Assembly (NCBI GenBank): GCA_021790935.1
Contig: JAJYFL010000006.1
Span: 119,602-183,601 of the forward strand
DNA: 64,000 bases
Source of the DNA: a bacterium
Lineage (GTDB): Bacteria > Vulcanimicrobiota > Vulcanimicrobiia > Vulcanimicrobiales > Vulcanimicrobiaceae
Direction of reading: 5' to 3'
Positions 17,584 through 26,523 of the stretch are shown here, piece after piece. Positions within the stretch are counted from its first letter, which is position 1, and each line of letters starts with the position of its first letter. Under the pieces are notes generated by a model. That model did no database searches. It worked only from the letters and a program-made list of their open reading frames with translations, and was not told where the DNA came from. Position numbers and translations under genes: made by a program.

Positions 17584-18255
17584 ATGTCTGCAAGACGCTC
17601 GCTCTCGCTCCATCTCGTTGCCACGGCGGTCGCGCTGGCCCTGCTCGCTCCGCTCGGAGCCCGCGCGGCGGGCGCTCCGGCCATCGCCCAGTTCGACGCC
17701 GCGTTCGCTAACGTGCACGACTACACGATGACCGTGAAGTCGCACGAGTTCAACGGCAGCCAGACTCAAGACCGCGTCTACCATTATAAGTTCATGAAGC
17801 CGCATTTCGAGAAGATCGCCATCGTTTCGGGTCCCGGTTCCGGCGGCGGCGCCGTCTGGAACGGCGGAAGCCAAGTCAGCGGGCACCAGGGGGGCATGCT
17901 CTCCTTCATCCACCTGACGATCGGCCTGCACGACAGCCGTGCCACCTCCCTGCTCGGCTACACCATGATAGACGGGCTGATGCAGAGCGTCGTCGACAAG
18001 TACCGCGAAGTTCCCGGCCAATTGTCACAGCAGGGCGGACCCGTCGTTGACGGCGTGGGGACGGACGTCGTCACCCTCAAGCCATCCAACCCGGCGGCCG
18101 ACCACAACATCAATCGCTGGGTTCTCTACCTCTCGAAGACGACGCACTTCCCGATCCGCCAGATCGGCTACGACGGCAACACGATCGTCATCGATCAATG
18201 GTACTCCAACATCAAGACCAACGTCGGCCTGACGAAAAGCGACTTCCCGTTCTAG
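17584..18255 (+). CDS. Secreted LolA-like/DUF1571-type protein
   Basis: A 223-residue exported protein with a signal peptide (1-28, ending ARA-A). The mature part is beta-rich: repeats of YTMTVKSHEF, YHYKFMKPHFEKIAI, DVVTLKP and RWVLYLSKTTHFPIRQIGYDG. These fit a LolA/DUF1571-like half-barrel that binds lipids. GGAGG lies 6 nt before the ATG. An outer-membrane lipid or lipoprotein role is likely but not proven. Confidence 0.65.
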   Translation: MSARRSLSLHLVATAVALALLAPLGARAAGAPAIAQFDAAFANVHDYTMTVKSHEFNGSQTQDRVYHYKFMKPHFEKIAIVSGPGSGGGAVWNGGSQVSGHQGGMLSFIHLTIGLHDSRATSLLGYTMIDGLMQSVVDKYREVPGQLSQQGGPVVDGVGTDVVTLKPSNPAADHNINRWVLYLSKTTHFPIRQIGYDGNTIVIDQWYSNIKTNVGLTKSDFPF

Positions 18256-18267
18256 GGTCTAGCAGGT

Positions 18268-19323
18268 CTAGGTCTTCGCTAGGTAACGCTTGCGCGTCTC
18301 GTCGAGCACGACCGCAAGCAAAATTACCGCACCGAGCACGATCTTCTGCGTGTAGGACTCGATGTTCAGCAAGTTCATCACGTTGTAGAGCATGCCGATG
18401 AGCAGCGCGCCGAAAAAGGTTCCGACGATGCTGCCGCGCCCACCCATGAGGCTCGTGCCGCCGACGACGACGGCGGCGATGGCCTCGAGCATCTCATCGC
18501 CGGTCCCCGTCTGCGGCGATCCCGACGAAAAAAGCGCCATATACAGAAACCCGACGATCCCCGCGCATACGCCCGAAATCACGTAGACCAGCGTCTTGAT
18601 GCGCCGCACGTTGACGCCTGCCAGGCGGGCCGCTTCCTCATTGCCGCCCAAGGCGAAGACGTAGCGCCCGAACCGAGTCTTGGTAAGCAGGATGGATCCG
18701 ACTGCGACGATGACGATCATCCAAATCACCGGGTTCGGAATATCGTGCACGTGCATCGCGCGCGTCAAACCGCCCAAGAATGCGCCGATGCCGATGCCCT
18801 GGAAAGCTCCGCTCTGCAGCGGAATCGGGCGCCCATGCGATATCTTGTACGAGAGCCCGACCGCGATCATCATCATCGCGAGCGTCGTGATGAACGGCGG
18901 CAGATTCAACCGCACGACCGGAAGAGCGTTGACGTAACCCGCCAGCGCGCCGACGGCGATGCCGACCGCCAGGGTCGCGACGACGAGCGGCAGCCCGCCG
19001 AAGTGCATTGCGTTGGCAAAGAGGGCCATCACGACGCCCGTCAGCGAGACGAGCGAGCCTATGGAGAGATCGATACCGGCGGTGATGATGACGAACGTCT
19101 GCCCCACGCCCATGATGCAGTTATAACTGATCTGGCGGAGTACCTGAACGATGTTGCCCCACGCCAGGAACGTCCCCTTCGCAAAGACGTTGATGACGAC
19201 CGCGACGACGACGAGCCCGACGAGCGCTCCGATAACGCGCAGCCAATAGGCGCGAAGCCGCTTGGACCGTTCCTGGCGCGCACTCGCCTCAAGCGCCTCT
19301 TGGATCTGCTCGTCCGCCATCAT
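18268..19323 (-). CDS. rbsC: Ribose-type sugar ABC transporter permease
   Basis: A 351-residue permease of the ribose/xylose/galactose family with about 9-10 membrane segments. The motifs GVGQTFVIITAGIDLSIGS and VARLAGVNVRRIK-like EEAARLAGVNVRRIKTLVY are diagnostic. The ATG at 19323 overlaps the ATPase stop as ATGA, and a second ATG follows at once. The sugar cannot be named from sequence, and the rbs symbol marks the family only. Confidence 0.88.
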   Translation of the reverse strand: MMADEQIQEALEASARQERSKRLRAYWLRVIGALVGLVVVAVVINVFAKGTFLAWGNIVQVLRQISYNCIMGVGQTFVIITAGIDLSIGSLVSLTGVVMALFANAMHFGGLPLVVATLAVGIAVGALAGYVNALPVVRLNLPPFITTLAMMMIAVGLSYKISHGRPIPLQSGAFQGIGIGAFLGGLTRAMHVHDIPNPVIWMIVIVAVGSILLTKTRFGRYVFALGGNEEAARLAGVNVRRIKTLVYVISGVCAGIVGFLYMALFSSGSPQTGTGDEMLEAIAAVVVGGTSLMGGRGSIVGTFFGALLIGMLYNVMNLLNIESYTQKIVLGAVILLAVVLDETRKRYLAKT

Positions 19324-20795
19324 GCAACTCCCGTCGCCGCGGCGATGACCGCATCGGGCGTCGCTTCCCCACGCAAAAACTCTCTTACGATCGCGCCGCC
19401 GCGTACGACGCAGATGCGATGTGACATCCCGAGGATTTCGGGGAGATCGCTGCTCACCATAACGATGCCGGCTCCGTTTCGTGCGAGACTGACCATGAGA
19501 TTGTAGATTTCGGCCTTCGACCCGACGTCGATACCGCGCGTCGGTTCGTCGAAAAGCAAGACGCGCGCGTGCCCGAGCAGCCACTTCGCAAGCACGACCT
19601 TCTGCTGATTCCCGCCCGACAGGTTGCGCACGAGCTGCTCCGGGCTCGGCGTGCGAATTCGCAACTCCGCGATGAACTGGTTCGTCGCCTGCGTCTCCTT
19701 CGCACGGTTGACGAGGAGATCGCGGCCGACGAACTCGCCGACGTGCGCGAGCGTGACGTTCTCGCGCACGGTCATCCCCAGCACCAACCCCTGCGACTTG
19801 CGGTCTTCGGTAATAAACGCGATGCCCGCGGCGATTCCGTCGCTAGGCTGCAGCACGCGAACGCGGTGCCCGCCAACGTCGACTTCGCCATGGAGCGGCA
19901 CGTCGGCGCCCGCAATCGCTCGCAGGATCTCCGTACGCCCGGCCCCGACCAGCCCCGAGAAGCCGACGATCTCGCCGCTGCGCACCTCGAACGAGACGCC
20001 GTTGACGGCCGGAGGACGGGCGAGGTTTCGGACCGAGAGCGCGACCGGCGCGCCGGCCGCTACGGGCGGCAATTCGGGGAAGTGGGCGTCGAGGCGGCGC
20101 CCGACCATCGCACGGATGATGTCGTCGGCCGGAAACTCTTTGGCAACGCGCGTCTCGATGGCACGCCCGTCGCGCAAGACCGTAATGCGGTCCGCCACCC
20201 GCGGCAGCTCCTCCATCCGATGCGAGATGTAGACGATGCCGACTCCGCGCGCCCGCAAACGTGCGATGATATCGAAAAGCCGGTCGGTCTCGCGTTCGCT
20301 GAGCGTGGCCGACGGTTCGTCCATCACGACGATCCGAGCGCGCTTGCTCAGCACCTTCGCGATCTCGATCATCTGCTGCTGCGCTACCGAGAGCCGCGCG
20401 GTTTCGACGTCTAGCGGTAGCGCGATGCCGAGCTCCACGAGGACGGCGCTCGCGCGCTCGCGCGCGGCGCGCTCGTCGAGGAAGATGCCGCGGTGCGGCT
20501 CGTTCCCGAGCACGATGTTCTCGATCGCGTTCAGCGTCGGCACGAGATTGAACTCTTGATAGATCATGCCGATGCCCAGCCGCTCGGCCGCGCCGGGCGT
20601 GTCGATGCGAACGACGCTTCCATCGACGAAGATCCGGCCGGTATCGGCCGGCTGCGCGCCGGCCAGAATCTTCATGAGCGTCGACTTGCCGGCGCCGTTC
20701 TCACCGACCAGCGCCAGCACTTCGCCGGCATAGAGCTGCAGCGAAACGTCATCCAGCGCCCGCACCCCGGGAAACGATTTCCCGATGCCGCGCAT
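19320..20795 (-). CDS. rbsA: Ribose-type sugar ABC transporter ATPase, two domains
   Basis: A fused double ATPase of about 491 residues that powers sugar import. The first half has Walker A GENGAGKST and VMDEPSATLS. In the second half Walker A is degenerate (GLVGAGRTE), followed by an intact signature NLSGGNQQKVV and LLFDEPTRGIDVG, as usual in RbsA. ATG 20795 may be internal. In frame upstream, residues APLLEMRGIGKSF match homologues, so a CTG near 20837 could be the true start. Confidence 0.9.
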   Translation of the reverse strand: MRGIGKSFPGVRALDDVSLQLYAGEVLALVGENGAGKSTLMKILAGAQPADTGRIFVDGSVVRIDTPGAAERLGIGMIYQEFNLVPTLNAIENIVLGNEPHRGIFLDERAARERASAVLVELGIALPLDVETARLSVAQQQMIEIAKVLSKRARIVVMDEPSATLSERETDRLFDIIARLRARGVGIVYISHRMEELPRVADRITVLRDGRAIETRVAKEFPADDIIRAMVGRRLDAHFPELPPVAAGAPVALSVRNLARPPAVNGVSFEVRSGEIVGFSGLVGAGRTEILRAIAGADVPLHGEVDVGGHRVRVLQPSDGIAAGIAFITEDRKSQGLVLGMTVRENVTLAHVGEFVGRDLLVNRAKETQATNQFIAELRIRTPSPEQLVRNLSGGNQQKVVLAKWLLGHARVLLFDEPTRGIDVGSKAEIYNLMVSLARNGAGIVMVSSDLPEILGMSHRICVVRGGAIVREFLRGEATPDAVIAAATGVA

Positions 20796-20843
20796 CTCCA
20801 GTAGCGGCGCGTGCGCCGCGGGTGCCGTCGTCGTCAGCGTCGT

Positions 20844-21770
20844 TTACTTGGCGGCGCCGGCCTTGGTAAAGGTACCCACCGGCACGTCGATGCGCTTAGG
20901 CACGTGCTTGCCGGCAAAGTAGGCGTGGATCGCGTCGATCGTCTCCTTGCCGATGCGATCGGGATGCTGCACCGCGTCGCCGTACATCTCTCCCTTGGTA
21001 ATCGCAGCACGCGCCTCGGGCGTTGCATCGTACCCGACGATCGCGATGCCGTGCCGCCCCGCCGCGCGCACCGCGGTGAGGGCCCCGAGCGCCGAGTCGT
21101 CGTTGACGCCGAAGATGCCGTTGAGTTTGCGGTGAGCCTGCAGAATATCGCCGGTATCCGAGTTGGCTTTGTCGCGCTGGCCGCCGGCGTCGACGTCGGC
21201 GACGATCTTCACGCCCGGACAGTGCCGCGCAAGCGCGGTCTTAAAGCCCTTGACGCGATCCTGCACGCTCGTCACCTCCGGCTGATCGATGATCGCGATC
21301 TCGCCCGTCTTCCCGACCGCAGCGCACATGAGCGCCGCGGCTTCAGCCCCGCCCTGCGCGTTGTTCGAGGCGATGTGCGCGATCACGTGGCCTTGCTTGC
21401 TGGCATTGGCAATGTCGGCGGTGAATACCGGGATGTGCGCGTTGTTCGCTTCAACGATGGCGCTGCCGATCGCTTGCGAGTCCGCGGGCGTAAGCACGAT
21501 GGCGTCGACGTTCTTGGCGATGAAATCTTCGACTTGCGATTGCTGTTTGGCCGAATCGCGGTTGGCGTCGACCATGAGCAACTTGTAGCCGTATTTGGCG
21601 GCCTCGGCCTGCATGCCGGCCTCCATCTGCTGGTAGAACTGCGCCTCCAAATCCTGGATCGAGACGCCGATCACTTTCGTTGCCGGCTGCGACGTGGAGC
21701 TGGAGCTGGAGCAAGCGGCTAACAGCGCCCCAAGAACGGCCGCAACTGCCAATAGGCGGGGTGTCTTCAC
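20844..21770 (-). CDS. rbsB: Sugar ABC transporter substrate-binding lipoprotein
   Basis: A 308-residue periplasmic-binding protein of the RbsB family. The signal ends in a lipobox LLAAC at C20, followed by a Ser-rich linker. The mature protein starts KVIGVSIQDLEAQFYQQM and carries the GVNDDSALGALTAVRAAG motif. It is first in the operon rbsB-rbsA-rbsC, with GGAGG about 10 nt before GTG 21770. No sugar kinase or repressor gene is next to it. Confidence 0.9.
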   Translation of the reverse strand: MKTPRLLAVAAVLGALLAACSSSSSTSQPATKVIGVSIQDLEAQFYQQMEAGMQAEAAKYGYKLLMVDANRDSAKQQSQVEDFIAKNVDAIVLTPADSQAIGSAIVEANNAHIPVFTADIANASKQGHVIAHIASNNAQGGAEAAALMCAAVGKTGEIAIIDQPEVTSVQDRVKGFKTALARHCPGVKIVADVDAGGQRDKANSDTGDILQAHRKLNGIFGVNDDSALGALTAVRAAGRHGIAIVGYDATPEARAAITKGEMYGDAVQHPDRIGKETIDAIHAYFAGKHVPKRIDVPVGTFTKAGAAK

Positions 21771-21877
21771 GGATTACATACCTCCAAGAGCGTTCCGGGG
21801 AGGGTTAACTACCGCGCTGGCGAGCGCCTCCGTTCTCCACAGTGGGACCGGGGCCGCTTGTGAGTGATGTGGACAAC

Positions 21878-23668
21878 CTAGGAGGTCGTGAAGCCCTCGC
21901 GGCCGCCCCACATCTGCCGCGCCAGGAAGAAGAGCCAGATGGCCGAGCCCAGGAAGGTGCCCGTGAAGACGAGCCCCTGCCCGAGATTCCCGTAGAGGTA
22001 GGCTCCCGACCCAAAGAGCGCGGAGTAGATCGCTACCAGGCCCAGTACCCAGCCGAGCAGAGCGTTCGGAAGGCTGTCCGGCGAGGGAGGCAACTGCGAG
22101 CCCTTGCGCACCTCGCTCCAGCCGGCCCCCGCGGGCCGAACCTTCTCGTAGAAGGCAACGAGGGTGGCGCGGTCGACGGCCGGCGTGAGATAGGTGACGG
22201 CCAGCCATGAAGCCGTCGATATGCCGACGGTCCACAATAGCGCGACGTCGGCCGGGATTGCATGCCCGGCCTTGCGCAGCACCAGGAAGACGATCGCGAC
22301 GACGAACGAGACGAGCATCGCGCTGACCTCCGTCCAGGCGTTGATGCGCCACCAAAACCAGCGCAGCAGATAGACCAGCCCCGTACCGGCGCCGACCGAG
22401 AGGATGACGTTAAACGTCTCCTTCGCGGTATCCAGCGCGAACGTCAGCGCGACGGCCAGCACCATGATCCCGAGCGTCACGAAGCGCCCCACCAAGACGT
22501 AGTGGCGCTCGCTGCATTCGGGCCGGATGAAGCGGCGGTAGAGATCGTGTACCAGGTAGGACGTGCCCCAGTTGAGATGCGTTTCGAGCGTCGACCGGTA
22601 GGCGGCGAAGAGTCCCGCAACCATAAACCCGGCGAAGCCCGCCGGCATGAAGACCAGCATGGCGGGATACGCGATATCGTTGCCGAGCAGGTGCGGCGAC
22701 ACGTACGGGAAGCGCTGCTGGATGTCGGAGACGTGCGGGTAGACGATCATCGAAGCCAGCGCAACGATGATCCAGGGCCACGGGCGCAGCGCGTAGTTCA
22801 TCGCCTGGAAGAGCAGGGTGCCGAAGACCGAGTCGCGCTCGGTGCGCGCGGAGAGCATGCGTTGCGCGACGTAACTGCCGCCGCCGGGCTCCGAGCCCGG
22901 ATACCAGACCGACCACCACTGCACGGTCAGCGGGATGACGAAGACCGCGAGCGCCGCCGGCCAATCCGCGAAATTCGGCAGGATGTTCAGTACGTGCGGA
23001 TGATGCGCGAGCACCTGTCGCCATAGACCGCTCAAGCCTCCGACCTGCGGCAGCTTCACGGCATAATATGCCGCGGCGAACGCGCTGGTCATCGTAATGC
23101 AAAACTGGATCACGTCGGTGACCATGACGCCCCAAAGCCCCGACATCGACGCGAAGATCACCGGAAACGAGGCGGCGACGGCAAGCGTCTCCCACTCGGG
23201 TATGCCGAAGAGTACGTTGGCGATCTTCGCTGCCGCCAAGTTCACGCTCGCGATGATGAAACAGTTGAAGAACAGCCCGAGGTAGACGGCGCGAAAGCCG
23301 CGCACGAACGAAGCCGCCTTCCCCGAGTAGCGGTGCTCGTAGAACTCGAGATCGGTCAGCACGCCGCTGCGCCGCCAGAGGCGCGCGTAGAAGAACACCG
23401 TCGCGAGCCCCGTGAGCAGGAACGCCCACCACTGCCAGTTGCCTGCGACCCCGCTTTCGCGCACGATGTTCGTCACCAGGTTCGGCGTATCGGTGCTGAA
23501 CGTGGTCGCGACCAGCGATATGCCGATCAGCCACCACGGCGCCTGGCGCCCGGCGGCGAAAAACTCCGCGGTGTTTCGGCCGGCACGGCGCGCGAGCAGA
23601 ATGGCAGGCACGAACATAATGCCGACCGAGACGACGATGATAACCCAATCGAGCGCCGTGAGATGCAT
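21878..23668 (-). CDS. Sodium:solute symporter (SSS family)
   Basis: A transporter of about 596 residues with 13-14 membrane segments. It is recognised from FFAAGRQAPWWLIGISLVATTFSTDTP, the usual sodium-site region, and MPAGFAGFMVAGLFAAYRSTLETHLNWGTSYLVHDLY. The second is the SSS signature. A sugar such as glucose or galactose is the likeliest cargo given the neighbouring sugar ABC genes, but that is inference. ATG 23668 is preceded by a GGGGCGAG site. The frame is open further upstream without good support. Confidence 0.88.
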   Translation of the reverse strand: MHLTALDWVIIVVSVGIMFVPAILLARRAGRNTAEFFAAGRQAPWWLIGISLVATTFSTDTPNLVTNIVRESGVAGNWQWWAFLLTGLATVFFYARLWRRSGVLTDLEFYEHRYSGKAASFVRGFRAVYLGLFFNCFIIASVNLAAAKIANVLFGIPEWETLAVAASFPVIFASMSGLWGVMVTDVIQFCITMTSAFAAAYYAVKLPQVGGLSGLWRQVLAHHPHVLNILPNFADWPAALAVFVIPLTVQWWSVWYPGSEPGGGSYVAQRMLSARTERDSVFGTLLFQAMNYALRPWPWIIVALASMIVYPHVSDIQQRFPYVSPHLLGNDIAYPAMLVFMPAGFAGFMVAGLFAAYRSTLETHLNWGTSYLVHDLYRRFIRPECSERHYVLVGRFVTLGIMVLAVALTFALDTAKETFNVILSVGAGTGLVYLLRWFWWRINAWTEVSAMLVSFVVAIVFLVLRKAGHAIPADVALLWTVGISTASWLAVTYLTPAVDRATLVAFYEKVRPAGAGWSEVRKGSQLPPSPDSLPNALLGWVLGLVAIYSALFGSGAYLYGNLGQGLVFTGTFLGSAIWLFFLARQMWGGREGFTTS

Positions 23669-23737
23669 CTCGCCCCGTTCGCAGCTTGCCGGCGGGCTGC
23701 CTGCGCGCAGTAGGAACGTGAACGGAGGAACCACCAC

Positions 23738-25276
23738 GTGCTCTCATTGGCCTTTTCGGCCGCCATGCTCGGCATCGAAGGCTACGTCGTTCGCGTCGAG
23801 GCCGACAGTTCGCCCGGCTCCCCAGGGCTCACGATCATCGGCTTACCGGATCGCGCGCTCGGCGAAGCGCGCGAGCGCGTGCGCGCCGCGATCTTCAACT
23901 CCGGCTTCGCGTTTCCGGCGGGCAGACTCTTGGTCAACCTCTCACCGGCCGACGTGCGCAAGGAGGGGCCGGCCTTCGATCTTCCGATCGCGCTGGCGCT
24001 CACGGCCATCGACGAGCAGATCGACCGGCTCGCGCTCCAGAGCTACGCCGCGCTCGGCGAACTCGCGCTCGACGGATCGCTGCGCGCGGTGAACGGCATC
24101 CTTCCGATGGTGCTCGGAGCTCGCAACGCAGGCTTTTCGCAACTGATCGTGCCGCGGGAGAACGCCGACGAGGCGGCGCTCGTCGACGGCATCGAACTCT
24201 ACGCCGTCGACTCGCTGCAATCCGCCGCCGCCGTCGTACTCGGCAATGGAGCGAAGTGGCGCCGGCACACGAGCGCCCCGCAGATCGATGCCGCCGAAGC
24301 GTCGTATGCCGGCGATCTGGCCGACGTGCGCGGGCAGCACGGCGCCAAGCGTGCGCTCGAGATCGCGGCTGCGGGCGGGCACAATCTGCTCTTCGTGGGC
24401 CCGCCGGGCTGCGGGAAGACGATGCTCGCGCGGCGTCTGCCGTCGATCCTGCCGCCGATGACACCGAACGAGGCGCTCGAAGTCACGAAGATCTACAGCG
24501 TCGCCGGGCTGCTCGGCGGCCGGCGCGGCATCGTGCGCGCGCGCCCCTTCCGCTTCCCGCACCACACCATCAGCCAGACGGCGTTGGTCGGCGGCGGCAG
24601 CCTCGCGAAACCGGGCGAGATCAGCCTCGCCCACCATGGCGTGCTCTTCCTCGACGAGTTGCCCGAGTTCTCGAGGGCGGCCGTCGAAGTGATGCGCCAG
24701 CCGATCGAAGAAGGCGTCGTCACGATCGCGCGAGCTGCCGGGACGTTCACCTATCCGGCACGCTTCATGCTCGTCGCCTCGATGAACCCCTGCCCGTGCG
24801 GTTATCGCGGGACTCGCAATGCCGAGTGCCGCTGCGACGATGCGGCCGTCTCGCGATACGTCAACAAGCTCTCTGGCCCGCTTCTCGACCGCATCGACAT
24901 CCAAATCGAGATCGGCCGCGTGCCCTTCGACGATATGGTGCGAACGGCGCGGGGAGAGAGCTCGCGGGCGATCGCCGAGCGCGTGATCGCCGCCCGCGCC
25001 CGCCAGCACGACCGGTTCTCGAAGACGCCGATCGCCTGCAACGCCGAGATTCCTGGCAGCGCCGTGCGCTCGCAATGCGCGCTGGGCGACGATGCGATGC
25101 GGCTACTCGCGCATGCCAGTGCGAAGCGGCAGTTTTCGGCGCGCGCGCTCGACCGTATCGCGCGGGTCGCGCGAACGATCGCGGATCTGGACGCCGGCGG
25201 CGAGATCCGCAGCGAGCACGTCGCCGAGGCGATAACCTATCGCAGTCTGGAGCGGCTCGATGGGCGCGCCGCCTGA
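23738..25276 (+). CDS. comM: YifB/ComM family Mg chelatase-like AAA+ ATPase
   Basis: A 512-residue protein of the YifB/ComM family, a hexameric helicase that promotes branch migration during natural transformation. An N-terminal Lon-like domain (GLPDRALGEARERVRAA) is followed by Walker A GPPGCGKTM, Walker B FLDELPEF and the zinc-like MNPCPCGYRG...C-x-C region. The last 9 nt lie in the 122-bp direct repeat. With dprA at 31303 it points to transformation ability. Confidence 0.92.
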   Translation: MLSLAFSAAMLGIEGYVVRVEADSSPGSPGLTIIGLPDRALGEARERVRAAIFNSGFAFPAGRLLVNLSPADVRKEGPAFDLPIALALTAIDEQIDRLALQSYAALGELALDGSLRAVNGILPMVLGARNAGFSQLIVPRENADEAALVDGIELYAVDSLQSAAAVVLGNGAKWRRHTSAPQIDAAEASYAGDLADVRGQHGAKRALEIAAAGGHNLLFVGPPGCGKTMLARRLPSILPPMTPNEALEVTKIYSVAGLLGGRRGIVRARPFRFPHHTISQTALVGGGSLAKPGEISLAHHGVLFLDELPEFSRAAVEVMRQPIEEGVVTIARAAGTFTYPARFMLVASMNPCPCGYRGTRNAECRCDDAAVSRYVNKLSGPLLDRIDIQIEIGRVPFDDMVRTARGESSRAIAERVIAARARQHDRFSKTPIACNAEIPGSAVRSQCALGDDAMRLLAHASAKRQFSARALDRIARVARTIADLDAGGEIRSEHVAEAITYRSLERLDGRAA

Positions 25277-25389
25277 GCTCCGGGCGGCCGCCGGCGCTGC
25301 GTCAGGCCGGCCGGGTCGTCGAGACGCCGTCCAGGCCGAGTTCGCGCGCCGAAATCTCGCGCATCTTGAACTTCTGGATCTTCCCCGTT
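25268..25389. repeat. 122-bp direct repeat, copy 1
   Basis: This copy matches 26402-26523 at 120 of 122 positions, with differences at 25319 and 25324. It begins 9 nt before the end of comM and repeats the last 29 codons of the acyl-CoA synthetase gene. On the minus strand the synthetase frame reads through the copy with two changed codons and the same stop, so it is a truncated duplicate of that gene's 3' end. Confidence 0.9.
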
Positions 25390-25612
25390 GTCACTTTGCG
25401 CAATTCATGAGACATGTGCGAATGAAGTGAGACGCGCTCCACGGATCAGCTCCGAAGCGATCGGGCCCTCACGTGGGATCGAACTCGCCATCCTGCCGCG
25501 TGGCGCCACCAGGATGCAGCAGCGTCGCGTGCGTGTGGCGCGGATCGAACGCCGGGCTCGCAACGGCGCCGAAGGATGTTCGGCAAAGTGCGCGCTCGAC
25601 CCGCGGTTCGCT
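25390..25612. other. Non-coding stretch inside the duplicated-end cassette
   Basis: This 223-nt stretch between repeat copy 1 and the DUF2442 gene has no convincing gene. On the minus strand the synthetase-like frame of repeat copy 1 continues upstream for more than 15 codons (ERVSLHSHMSHELRKVTTGK). It could be the stub of a second, divergent AMP-ligase tail, or chance. Confidence 0.35.
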
Positions 25613-26053
25613 CTAGGCCGCTGCGTGTTTACGCGGTCGCCCGCCCTTGCGCCCGTTCTTGCGCGCCGCGCGGGTCTTGGCGTCCGACCGTGAGCGCCCG
25701 CCAATCTTGCCGAGTTCACTCATCCAGCGCCGGTTTCCGAAGACGCCCTCGACCAGGCTCGGAACGTAATGGTCCACATCGAGCGCTTCCCAATGCAACC
25801 CCTCGCCGAAGTCGTCGATCTCGACGTTGGCTACCTTCTGCGGATCGGCGTTTTCCAATCCTTGTAAGAGCTTGCGCGGCATGAGCAGTTCGACGCCGGT
25901 TGCGAGTTTGATCGCGAGGACGTCGTCGGCCGCGCGGTACTCGGCGGCCACGGCTCGCGGCCGATAGGGGTGCTGGTCGTATACTTTGCCGCTTGCGATC
26001 GCGGCTTTGGTCTCCAAGTCGGTTGTCGTAATACGCGATTTTGCCTTAGCCAT
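25613..26053 (-). CDS. DUF2442 protein, putative antitoxin
   Basis: A 146-residue protein with a central DUF2442 domain (RAVAAEYRAADDVLAIKLATGVELLMPRKLLQGL through EGLHWEALDVDHYVPSLVEGVFG). It has a basic C-terminal tail with Lys/Arg and a GGRPRK AT-hook-like end. Genes of this family commonly follow DUF4160 genes and are thought to be antitoxins. Its ATG 26053 overlaps the DUF4160 stop by 8 nt. The tail suggests it binds DNA and represses the pair. Confidence 0.8.
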   Translation of the reverse strand: MAKAKSRITTTDLETKAAIASGKVYDQHPYRPRAVAAEYRAADDVLAIKLATGVELLMPRKLLQGLENADPQKVANVEIDDFGEGLHWEALDVDHYVPSLVEGVFGNRRWMSELGKIGGRSRSDAKTRAARKNGRKGGRPRKHAAA

Positions 26054-26294
26054 GCATTTTCTCCCAAAGCCGCACGAGTTCGTCGAAGTGCCGATCTGCC
26101 AGGTGCAACACTTTGCTGACCTCGCTCTCTTTGACGCCGCGCGCCGCTCCGGCCCGACGAGCAATCGCCACGTGTCCGTCCATCGTGAGTTCGATCACCA
26201 CGCGCCCGTCGCCGACGAAGGCGTGGAAGTGGCGTGGTTCATGGTCGGCCGGATAGGCGCGAAACCGCACGCCGCCGATGCGCTGAGAACTCAT
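26046..26294 (-). CDS. DUF4160 protein, putative toxin
   Basis: An 82-residue protein. The family signature is visible as FRAYPADHEPRHFHAFVGD followed by a beta-strand VVIELTMDG and a C-terminal helix. DUF4160 genes are typically followed by DUF2442 genes, and the pairs behave as candidate toxin-antitoxin modules. The activity of DUF4160 is not known to me. The pair sits between the two 122-bp repeats. Confidence 0.8.
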   Translation of the reverse strand: MSSQRIGGVRFRAYPADHEPRHFHAFVGDGRVVIELTMDGHVAIARRAGAARGVKESEVSKVLHLADRHFDELVRLWEKMHG

Positions 26295-26401
26295 CCACCT
26301 CTAGTCTAGCCGAAACGCCTTTCGGTTTCAAGGTGCGCTATGCATTTCTCCGGCCCGCTGAGGCGCGTCTGGCTCTGCCGGCTGAGTCGCCATCGACTTG
26401 T

Positions 26402-26523
26402 GCCGCCTGAGCTCCGGGCGGCCGCCGGCGCTGCGTCAGGCCGGCCGGGTCGCCGAGGCGCCGTCCAGGCCGAGTTCGCGCGCCGAAATCTCGCGCATCT
26501 TGAACTTCTGGATCTTCCCCGTT
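26402..26523. repeat. 122-bp direct repeat, copy 2
   Basis: This is the parental copy: it covers the stop codon and last 29 codons of the acyl-CoA synthetase gene plus 34 nt beyond it. It repeats 25268-25389 with an offset of 1134 bp. The cassette between the copies holds the DUF4160/DUF2442 pair. Confidence 0.9.

Noticed and set aside
21833..21876. DnaA-box-like TTCTCCACA and TTGTCCACA (minus strand) between rbsB and the symporter
   Set aside because: Only two sites, facing each other, with no dnaA, dnaN or AT-rich unwinding region. Not an origin.
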